Origin: JAHCHG01 sp038251885
Lineage (GTDB): Bacteria > Acidobacteriota > Blastocatellia > Pyrinomonadales > Pyrinomonadaceae
Direction of reading: 5' to 3'
DNA length: 12,781 nucleotides
NCBI GenBank assembly: GCA_038251885.1
Contig: JBBSAX010000150.1
Location: 1-12,781, forward strand
Shown here: positions 1 to 5,716 of the stretch, piece by piece
Numbering within the stretch: the first letter of the stretch is position 1
Layout of the letters: each line of letters opens with the position of its first letter
The notes under the pieces: model-generated
What the model was told of the DNA's origin: nothing
Databases searched by the model: none
What the model saw: only the letters and a program-made list of their open reading frames with translations
Program-made: the position numbers and the translations under genes

Positions 1-222
1 CGCCGTCTCATATTCAACGTGCGATGTCGCAATCGTGATCCCGCGTGCCTTCTCTTCCGGTGCATTATCAATCGAAGCAAAGTCCCGAAAAACCATCTTC
101 GCATTGTGCTTGCTCATCACTTTCGTGATCGCCGCCGTCAATGTCGTCTTCCCGTGATCCACGTGTCCGATCGTCCCGATGTTCACATGCGGCTTGCTTC
201 TATCAAATTTCTCTTTCGACAT
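1..222 (-). CDS. tuf: Elongation factor Tu, N-terminal 74 residues (runs off the window)
   Basis: EF-Tu is the GTPase that brings aminoacyl-tRNA to the ribosomal A site. The visible residues begin MSKEKFDRSKPHVNIGTIG. They carry the P-loop G1 motif GHVDHGKT at residues 19-26 and the switch I motif RGITI at 60-64, both diagnostic of EF-Tu. The reading frame is open to base 1, so about four fifths of a usual ~395-residue protein lies outside the window. The ATG at 222 has a good Shine-Dalgarno AGAGGA nine bases upstream. It follows three tRNA genes on the same strand with only 40 bp to tRNA-Thr, so it is cotranscribed with them. This is the tRNA-tufB arrangement known from Escherichia coli and other bacteria. 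The identification is secure. Confidence 0.98.
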   Translation of the reverse strand, partial: MSKEKFDRSKPHVNIGTIGHVDHGKTTLTAAITKVMSKHNAKMVFRDFASIDNAPEEKARGITIATSHVEYETA

Positions 223-231
223 TTGTTTTTA

Positions 232-237
232 TCCTCT
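232..237 (-). promoter_or_regulatory. Ribosome binding site of tuf
   Basis: AGAGGA on the minus strand, nine bases before the tuf ATG. It is one of the clearest Shine-Dalgarno sequences in the window, as expected for a highly translated gene. It supports the MSKEKF start. Confidence 0.8.
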
Positions 238-262
238 AGTTAATAAAAATCAATAAAATTTC

Positions 263-338
<76 letters not shown>

Positions 339-378
339 TTTCTTTATAAAAACCTACTCAAAACTTTTTACAAAAAAT

Positions 379-454
<76 letters not shown>

Positions 455-489
455 CCGTTCTGATCTTGGACTTTTTTCCAAAATCGAAC

Positions 490-577
490 TGGTGCATGGG
501 GTAGGATTTGAACCTACGTAGGAAATTAATCCGACGGGTTTACAGCCCGTTGCCTTTGACCGCTCGACCACCCATGC
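490..577 (-). tRNA. tRNA-Tyr (anticodon GTA)
   Basis: An 88-nt type II tRNA with a long variable arm and encoded CCA (490-492 on the plus strand). The acceptor stem is GCATGGG/CCCATGC. The anticodon stem ACGGG/CCCGT encloses CTGTAAA, giving anticodon GTA. The T-arm is GTAGG/CCTAC around TTCAAAT. It is the first gene after the operon promoter. The E. coli operon has an additional tRNA-Thr before tyrU, and that gene is absent here. Confidence 0.97.
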
Positions 578-588
578 GTATCTTAATT

Positions 589-629
589 TTTCAAAAAATC
601 TCTTGAAACGGACTTACTCTTGAGTCCGT
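589..629 (-). promoter_or_regulatory. Two small hairpins in the leader of the tRNA-tuf operon
   Basis: Between the predicted transcription start (about 635) and tRNA-Tyr, the minus-strand RNA can form two adjacent hairpins. The first has a 7-bp stem, ACGGACT (623-629) with AGTCCGT (608-614), and an 8-nt loop. The second has a 6-bp stem, TTTCAA (603-608) with TTGAAA (589-594). They may mark the precursor for 5' processing or shield the tRNA from misfolding with its leader. Neither is followed by a U-run, so neither looks like an attenuator. The pairing is seen directly; the function is a guess. Confidence 0.4.
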
Positions 630-641
630 AGCAAATTTCAC

Positions 642-670
642 ATATTAACCAAGTTCTCTCTAACTTTCAA
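642..670 (-). promoter_or_regulatory. Strong vegetative promoter of the tRNA-tuf operon
   Basis: On the minus strand there is a -35 box TTGAAA (665-670), a 17-bp spacer and a -10 box TAATAT (642-647). This is the best match to a housekeeping sigma-70 promoter in the window. Transcription would start near 635, about 57 nt before the mature tRNA-Tyr. It begins only 17 bp beyond the xerD stop codon, so the operon has its own start and does not depend on read-through. Confidence 0.8.
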
Positions 671-680
671 GTTAAGAGAG
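656..680. promoter_or_regulatory. Palindrome between xerD and the tRNA-tuf promoter, overlapping its -35 box
   Basis: The arms CTCTCTAACTT (656-666) and AAGTTAAGAGAG (669-680) are complementary apart from one extra A, with only two bases between them. The repeat starts 7 bp past the xerD stop codon and could be the end hairpin of that transcript. However, no T-run follows in the xerD direction and the stem is AT-rich. Because it covers the -35 box of the tRNA promoter it could instead be an operator. Both readings are inference. Confidence 0.45.
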
Positions 681-686
681 CAAATT

Positions 687-1622
687 TTACTTATTTTCTT
701 TATTTTTTTCAAGCGCAGATGTCGAGTGAGCGCGTGGATGAAATTTTTCGTAGGTTTTTCTAAGATGGGCATCAGTCATATGTGTGTAAATCTGCGTCGT
801 CGAAATATCCGCGTGTCCGAGCATTTGCTGAACCGAACGAATGTCTGCACTGTTTTGGATTAAATGTGTTGCAAAACTATGTCGCAAGGTGTGCGGCGAA
901 ACATCTTCAAGTCCGGCTTTTCTGGCATATTCTTTAACCAATAAAAATATCGTCTGCCGATTTATCTGCGTTCCGATATTGCTTACAAATAAATTATTTA
1001 TCTCGATATTTTCTTTTTTCCGACGCAAAGCAAGATAACTTTTCACCCATTCGACCGCGCTGTTTCCAACCGGTACTTTCCGCATTTTGCTTCCCTTTCC
1101 CGTGCAGGTCAGCATTCCAGAATCAATATTTATATCACCGATCTTCAAATCAACCGCTTCTGAAACACGTAAACCGCAGGCATACATCAATTCTAAAATC
1201 GCCCGATCACGCAAACCGATTTCGCTTGAAACATCTGGAACTTTCAAAAGTTCTTCAACTTCCGTCTGATTCAAAAATTTCGGCAAATAACTTCCTTTTT
1301 GCGGCGCGATCAAATCTTCAGCCGGACTTTTTTTGATATGTCCGTCAAACATCAAAAATTTATAAAATCCGCGCAAAGTACTTATCAAACGCCGTTTAGA
1401 ATTTTCCGACAATTTCGTGCCGGACAAATCAATCAACCATTCGCGCAAATCTTTTCTGTCCAAATTTAAAACTTCAAGTTTATTTTTTTCCGCCCAAATT
1501 TTGAGTTTTGTTAAATCTCTCTCATAACTTTCAACAGAATTCCGCGCTAAGCCTTTTTCGACTTGTAAGTATAAAAGATATTCGCGAATAAAATCCCGTT
1601 TTTTTTGAAATTCGCCGATCAT
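687..1622 (-). CDS. xerD: Site-specific tyrosine recombinase XerD
   Basis: XerC/XerD recombinases resolve chromosome dimers at dif during division, acting at the septum with FtsK. The 311-residue protein has the usual length. It has an N-terminal SAM-like core-binding domain (about 10-95, with the pattern YLQVEKGLARNSVESYERDL) and a C-terminal catalytic domain (about 115-290). The full active site is present: R152 (CGLRVSE), K176 (TGKGSK), H244 and R247 (PHTLRH), H270 (LGHADIS) and the nucleophile Y279 (TQIYTHM). The ending KFHPRA favours XerD over XerC, although the two are hard to separate without a tree. No mobile-element context surrounds it, so it is very likely the housekeeping enzyme. 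The ATG at 1622 has no clear Shine-Dalgarno. It lies 102 bp after the kinase stop on the same strand. Confidence 0.9.
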   Translation of the reverse strand: MIGEFQKKRDFIREYLLYLQVEKGLARNSVESYERDLTKLKIWAEKNKLEVLNLDRKDLREWLIDLSGTKLSENSKRRLISTLRGFYKFLMFDGHIKKSPAEDLIAPQKGSYLPKFLNQTEVEELLKVPDVSSEIGLRDRAILELMYACGLRVSEAVDLKIGDINIDSGMLTCTGKGSKMRKVPVGNSAVEWVKSYLALRRKKENIEINNLFVSNIGTQINRQTIFLLVKEYARKAGLEDVSPHTLRHSFATHLIQNSADIRSVQQMLGHADISTTQIYTHMTDAHLRKTYEKFHPRAHSTSALEKNKENK

Positions 1623-1687
1623 TATTTTGATTTAAAAATTCTTTGAAGCAATTTGAAATGATAAGTAGAACAAAATCTTATGTTTTC

Positions 1688-1717
1688 ATCTTAAAGGAGA
1701 AATTCATTAAAAAGCAA
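1688..1717 (-). promoter_or_regulatory. Possible weak promoter of xerD
   Basis: In the 102-bp AT-rich gap between the kinase and xerD, the minus strand has TTGCTT (1712-1717), 18 bp, then TAAGAT (1688-1693). This could drive xerD independently of the kinase. Matches like this are common by chance in AT-rich DNA. Nothing else is visible in the gap. Confidence 0.25.
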
Positions 1718-1724
1718 TAAATTG

Positions 1725-4226
1725 TCATAAAACTTTCTTTCGATACTCGTTTGCCAGATTAATTTTCCCCAAATTTTCATAAAGCAAAATGAGCCGTTGA
1801 CGCGCCTTTTCAGTTCGCGGATTGTCCGCGCCTTGCGAAATTTTCAAACTTTCAAAACTTTCCTTTAAAAGAGTTTCGGCTTCCGCAAATTTCTTCTGCG
1901 TCATCAACCCTTCGCCCAACGCGCTTTCGGCAATTGCGACCCAGAAATGTTTTTTCGGAAGCGATTTTGTGCGAAGTTCAAAGGCTTCACGCAAAAGGCG
2001 TTCGCCTTCATTCGTCTGTCCCGATTTTGCCAGACTCAAGCCCTTTATCATCAAAACGGTCGCATAATGGTCGTAATGTTTGCCGAAATTTTCTTCATAC
2101 ATTTTCAAAGTCATATCAGCTTTTTCAGACGCTTCCGCATATTTCCCTTGATTGTAAAGCGACATTGCCTGATTGCGAAGGTTGTCGCCGAGCCATAAAT
2201 TTGTCGGAGAAAGAAATTTGCGAAGAATAATTTCGGCTTCGCGTAAGACTTTATCGGCTTCGGCAAATTCACCTTTCTCGCTTAAAAAACCACCGTAAAC
2301 CGTTAAAGAAAAACTGTAATTCGGCGAATCAATTTCGCCGCGGTTTTGGAATTCTTCAACGGCTTCGCGGGCAGTTTGCAAGGCTTCGTCAAATCTGCCT
2401 TGGTCGGCAATTGTCGAAGCCAGAGTGCTTCGCGTGGTCGCCACAATATTTCGCGCTTCGTCCGACAAGTTTGGAATCAATTCCAGAGTTTGACGAAAAA
2501 TCGCTTCGGCTTCCTTTGAATCGCCCTGCGTTCGTCTTAAGTAGGCAAAATTATTCAGTGCTTCCGCCAGCGTTTCCGCTTTCACGCTACCTTTTTGATA
2601 TTCATTTTTGAGAAGTGGCAAATATCGGCGAAAAGTTTTTTCCGCCTCGTCCAATTCACCTTTGGAAAAAAGCAAAATTGCCCAATGTATCGAACCGACA
2701 ATCATTTTTGGATGATTTTCACCATAAAGCTCTCTCAGAAGGCGAACATACTGCTCCATATGTTTTGTTCCGGGCTGAAATTTTCCTTGTCCGAAATAGG
2801 TTGTCGCAACGGTGCGTTCGAGTTCGGCTTTGACTTCCGGCGACGAGTCGAATTCGCCGCTATCCAATCGCCGTGCGGCTTCATCTAGAACCTCGTTGAC
2901 GGTCGTTTCCTGACCGTTTTTTCGCAAATTACTCAAAATCGGGTTGGAATATTTGAGAATTTGTTCGAGAAAAGCATTGACGGCTTCGGCTTTTTCCTTT
3001 TCCTTTTGCGTTTGCCGAATTTGCCAGAGCGTAGCGGCAATTCCGCCGAGCAGCGTCAAAAAAATCAAAGCTGCCGCCGCCACCGTGATTTTGTTGCGCC
3101 GGATAAATTTTGAGGCGCGATATTTGAAAGTTTGCGGACGCGCCCGGACAGGCAGGTTTTTTAAATGCCGTTCGAGGTCTTCGGCAAAGGCTTCAACCGA
3201 TTTATAACGACGCTCCGACTCTTTGCGTAAAGCCATCAAAACAATGTTGTCGAGGTCATTTTTTAGATTTGAAACCGGCAATTTTGAACCTGCTACCTGA
3301 CTGGGCAAAGACGGCTGAAACTCAGTTACGGTTTTGATGATTTGCTCCAGACTTTTTCCCTGAAAATCGAACGGACGCTTTTCCGTCAGCAATTCGTAAA
3401 GCACCACGCCCAAACTATAAACGTCCGAAGCGGTCGTAACCTGCTCGCCGCGCAATTGTTCAGGCGAAGCATAAGCCGGAGTCAGAGCGCGAAAAGCGGT
3501 TTGCGTTTGATTTTCGTCAGCCGAACCGACATCTGAAATTTTCGCCAAACCGAAATCGAGCAGTTTCGGCTCACCGTCTTTTGTAACTAAAATATTTGAA
3601 GGTTTGATGTCGCGGTGAATTATTAAATTTTGATGCGCGTAGGAAACTGCCGCGCAAATTTTCAAGAATAATTTCAAACGCGCTTTTGTTTCGAGATTTT
3701 CGGCAAATTCGAGCAGCGGTTTGCCCGCAACATATTCCATCACCAGAAAAGGTTCGCCCGTTTCGCTGATTCCGCCGTCGAGAAGTTTGGCAATATTCGG
3801 ATGATTAAGTCCGGCAAGAATCTGACGTTCGCGGCGGAAACGATTGGTAATTTCGCTCCCGGCAATGGTTTGGCGAATTATTTTTATCGCAACTTGCTGA
3901 TCAAATTCGCCGTCGCTCCGTTCGGCAAGAAAAACTGCGCCCATTCCGCCGTAACCGATTTCACGAATAATTTTATAATGCCCGAATTGCTTGCCCGACA
4001 AATTGTTTTTCGTTTCCGGCAAGATTTTTGCAGCGTAAGGCGCAATTGAATTTTCGAGAAAATTTGCAGATTCCGCTTCAAAGGCGAGCAGCGATTCAAT
4101 TTCAGATTTTAACTCTTCGTCGCCGCCGCAAAATTCGATGAGCCACGCCGCACGTTTTTGCGTGTCTGAAATTTCTACGGCAACCGAAACCGCTTCTTCG
4201 AGTTTTTTCCAGTTTTCGCTATCCAT
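1725..4226 (-). CDS. Membrane-anchored Ser/Thr protein kinase with C-terminal TPR repeats
   Basis: A Hanks-type Ser/Thr kinase of 833 residues. From the ATG at 4226, an N-terminal helical segment (1-70) is followed by the kinase domain (about 82-360). The domain carries the glycine loop GYGGMGAV (91-98), VAIK with K115, HRDIKPSN with D206 and N211, DFG at 224-226 and SPE at 254-256. All catalytic residues are present, so it should be active. A single membrane helix follows at about 380-399. The rest (about 480-833) holds about eight TPR-like helical repeats such as KGELDEAEKTFRRYLPLL and QGRFDEALQTAREAVEEF. The kinase would face the cytoplasm and the TPR sensor or scaffold the periplasm. An in-frame TTG at 4241 would add five residues, but the ATG fits the usual family start (M-x-x-E-x-W). 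It lies 117 bp after the ECF sigma gene on the same strand and is probably cotranscribed with it. The target is unknown; the sigma factor is a natural candidate. Confidence 0.93.
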   Translation of the reverse strand: MDSENWKKLEEAVSVAVEISDTQKRAAWLIEFCGGDEELKSEIESLLAFEAESANFLENSIAPYAAKILPETKNNLSGKQFGHYKIIREIGYGGMGAVFLAERSDGEFDQQVAIKIIRQTIAGSEITNRFRRERQILAGLNHPNIAKLLDGGISETGEPFLVMEYVAGKPLLEFAENLETKARLKLFLKICAAVSYAHQNLIIHRDIKPSNILVTKDGEPKLLDFGLAKISDVGSADENQTQTAFRALTPAYASPEQLRGEQVTTASDVYSLGVVLYELLTEKRPFDFQGKSLEQIIKTVTEFQPSLPSQVAGSKLPVSNLKNDLDNIVLMALRKESERRYKSVEAFAEDLERHLKNLPVRARPQTFKYRASKFIRRNKITVAAAALIFLTLLGGIAATLWQIRQTQKEKEKAEAVNAFLEQILKYSNPILSNLRKNGQETTVNEVLDEAARRLDSGEFDSSPEVKAELERTVATTYFGQGKFQPGTKHMEQYVRLLRELYGENHPKMIVGSIHWAILLFSKGELDEAEKTFRRYLPLLKNEYQKGSVKAETLAEALNNFAYLRRTQGDSKEAEAIFRQTLELIPNLSDEARNIVATTRSTLASTIADQGRFDEALQTAREAVEEFQNRGEIDSPNYSFSLTVYGGFLSEKGEFAEADKVLREAEIILRKFLSPTNLWLGDNLRNQAMSLYNQGKYAEASEKADMTLKMYEENFGKHYDHYATVLMIKGLSLAKSGQTNEGERLLREAFELRTKSLPKKHFWVAIAESALGEGLMTQKKFAEAETLLKESFESLKISQGADNPRTEKARQRLILLYENLGKINLANEYRKKVL

Positions 4227-4343
4227 TAAATTCTTTATCAATTTTTGAGAATCAAAATTTAATCGAATTTGCTCTTTAATACTATTTGCGTTTTTATCGG
4301 CTTTTTGAGGACATTGTAAATTTTGCTGTAAAAAATAAAAAAT

Positions 4344-4907
4344 CTAAACTTCTTTGGATAATTCCCGAAACAGCCAAAGTTTGGCAAACTGCCAATCGCG
4401 CCGCACGGTTTTTTCCGTGACATCTAAAACTTCCGCAATCTCCTTTTCTTTCAAACCGCCGAAAAACCGCATATCAACAACGGCACATTTCCGTTCGTCA
4501 ATCGCTTTGAGTTTGTTTAAAGCTTCGTCTAATTCGAGAATGTCGCCTGATGTTTGTTCCGGCAAAATGTCAAAATCCTCGATTGAAAATCTCTGTGCCG
4601 CACCGCCGCGTTTTTCGGCGTTATGTTGACGGGCATAATCAACCAAAATCTGCCGCATCACCCGCGAGGCAATTCCGAAAAAATGCGTCCGATTTTCCGC
4701 TGACAAAACTGTCTGATCAACCATTTTCAAAAATGCTTCGTGAACCAGCGCAGTCGGTTGAAGCGTGTGTTCGGAACGCTCCCGGCTCAAATATCGGCGG
4801 GCTTGGCGTTTAAGTTCGTCATAAACAAGCGGAAAAAGCCGCTCCGCCGCACTTTTATCGCCGTCGCGCCATTCATCCAAAATTTTTGTAACTTCGTGAG
4901 TTTCCAT
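4344..4907 (-). CDS. ECF-type RNA polymerase sigma factor (TIGR02999/PF07638-like)
   Basis: An alternative sigma factor of 187 residues, a typical ECF length. Region 2 occupies about 20-98, with LVYDELKRQARRYL, the conserved TLQPTALVHEAFLKM, and HFFGIASRVMRQILVDYAR, which would contact the -10 DNA. Region 4 occupies about 128-180 and contains the helix-turn-helix GGLKEKEIAEVLDVTEKTVR. There is no region 3 and no extra C-terminal domain. The TLQPTALVHEA signature points to the sigma family often found beside Ser/Thr kinases in Acidobacteriota and Planctomycetes. No anti-sigma gene is visible; the neighbouring kinase is the obvious regulator, by inference. The ATG at 4907 has only a weak, distant purine run (GAAAGA). 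The gene diverges from the 162-residue unknown gene across a 204-bp gap. Confidence 0.93.
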   Translation of the reverse strand: METHEVTKILDEWRDGDKSAAERLFPLVYDELKRQARRYLSRERSEHTLQPTALVHEAFLKMVDQTVLSAENRTHFFGIASRVMRQILVDYARQHNAEKRGGAAQRFSIEDFDILPEQTSGDILELDEALNKLKAIDERKCAVVDMRFFGGLKEKEIAEVLDVTEKTVRRDWQFAKLWLFRELSKEV

Positions 4908-5000
4908 ATCAGAAATAATCTTTCAAAGTGAGTTTACTCTCAAAATTATTAAATTAAAACCACTTTTTGTTTATGAAAATAAAAATTTTTAGTTTTGAAA

Positions 5001-5051
5001 TGTCCGTTTCTCAAATTGCTTTCCGTAAATAGATACAGAAGGACAAATTTT
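5001..5051 (+). promoter_or_regulatory. Promoter/leader element, copy 1 (upstream of the 162-residue gene)
   Basis: TCCG (5003-5006), then 31 bp, then the 14-mer GAAGGACAAATTTT (5038-5051). The same 14-mer and TCCG, with a 30-bp spacer, occur before the propeller gene at 5637-5686. A TTGCT pentamer also lies between the two motifs in both copies. TCCG falls near -35 if transcription begins at or just before GAAGGAC, and no good TTGACA/TATAAT pair is visible. This suggests a promoter for an alternative sigma factor, or a shared 5'-UTR element. It lies in the 204-bp divergent gap 4908-5111. No clear promoter for the sigma gene was found in that gap. Confidence 0.5.
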
Positions 5052-5111
5052 ATTTCAGGTTGGTCTCAAACAACTTAGGATTTTTTTTCAGACAAAGAAC
5101 AGGAGTTTTAT

Positions 5112-5600
5112 ATGGAAGACAATACTTATTCAAATGCAAATGCAATAGCGCAGATAAAATTAATTTACCCTTCGGTAACGAACAATGTGATACCGAAGGA
5201 AGCAAGACAGCAAGACGCTTATGACACTTGGATGGCAGGCGGCGGAAAAGCTGATTTTATTCAGAGTTACGCGCCTAATTTGGGACACGAGTTTGCAATA
5301 ATCGTGTATCGAAAAGACCTTAATAGTCCTGCCGGTCAGTCAATGCGAATCCGTGTATGGAAAGGAATGCCGCTTTTCGCCGGAGATATTCTCGAAGCCG
5401 GACCAAAATTATTTGTGACTGTTGACCTACAAAGCGGAGGACGGTTTTTCGTTGTTCCGGGAGAATCATTGAAACTTAACGGAGATGGAGATGCAACATT
5501 CCTAAATCGTAAACCTTTAGGGCTTTGGAAAAAATTCACAGAGGAAAAGCCTTTTCATTTCCCGACAGGTGCAGGAAGCACAATGAGTGTCAAAGGATAA
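5112..5600 (+). CDS. Hypothetical protein, 162 residues, no recognised family
   Basis: I do not recognise this protein. It starts MEDNTYSNANAIAQIKLIYP at an ATG with a good Shine-Dalgarno (AGGAG at 5101-5105, six bases away), so it is well supported as a gene. There is no signal peptide, no membrane helix and no cysteine. The middle (about 60-120) alternates hydrophobic and charged residues in short beta-strand-like stretches (FAIIVYRKD, MRIRVWKG, KLFVTVDLQSG, RFFVVPGE). That suggests a small beta-rich fold, with glycine turns such as LNGDGDATF. The end is Gly/Ser-rich (PTGAGSTMSVKG). It is divergent from the sigma-kinase pair. It shares its leader element with the downstream propeller gene, which starts 116 bp later, so the two may be co-regulated. 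It is probably cytoplasmic. Confidence 0.8.
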   Translation: MEDNTYSNANAIAQIKLIYPSVTNNVIPKEARQQDAYDTWMAGGGKADFIQSYAPNLGHEFAIIVYRKDLNSPAGQSMRIRVWKGMPLFAGDILEAGPKLFVTVDLQSGGRFFVVPGESLKLNGDGDATFLNRKPLGLWKKFTEEKPFHFPTGAGSTMSVKG

Positions 5601-5636
5601 ATATCAATCCAAATTATTTATCCAGATTAAGGGGCA

Positions 5637-5686
5637 TTTCCGATTTAGCCATTTTGCTACGCCTTGTATGTTGAAGGACAAATTTT
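5637..5686 (+). promoter_or_regulatory. Promoter/leader element, copy 2 (upstream of the YVTN repeat gene)
   Basis: TCCG (5639-5642), 30 bp, then GAAGGACAAATTTT (5673-5686), matching copy 1 at 5001-5051. TATGTT sits directly before GAAGGAC and may act as a -10 region, which would put the start of the RNA at the 14-mer and give a 5'-UTR of about 44 nt. Its presence between two same-strand genes suggests the second gene has its own start instead of relying on read-through. The rest of the gap 5601-5716 shows no terminator. Confidence 0.5.
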
Positions 5687-5716
5687 TTTAATCGCACACG
5701 AAGGAGAATTTTTAAA

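Noticed and set aside
670..684. BoxA-like TGCTCTCTTAAC on the minus strand near the tRNA operon
   Set aside because: It lies upstream of the -10/-35 boxes, so it would not be in the tRNA transcript, and it has an extra base.
687..1622. Tyrosine recombinase as the integrase of a mobile element next to tRNA genes
   Set aside because: The protein has XerD features and length, no attachment-site duplication is seen in the tRNA ends, and the neighbours are not mobile-element genes.
1822..2888. Several plus-strand open frames of 60-98 codons inside the kinase gene
   Set aside because: They are antisense shadows of the kinase coding frame, with low-complexity or implausible translations and no ribosome binding sites.
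4227..4241. In-frame TTG start that would lengthen the kinase by five residues
   Set aside because: It has no ribosome binding site, and the ATG at 4226 gives the usual family N-terminus.
4270..4281. BoxA-like antitermination sequence TGCTCTTTAATA on the plus strand
   Set aside because: It lies antisense in the gap between the sigma and kinase genes, and no plus-strand RNA gene follows it.
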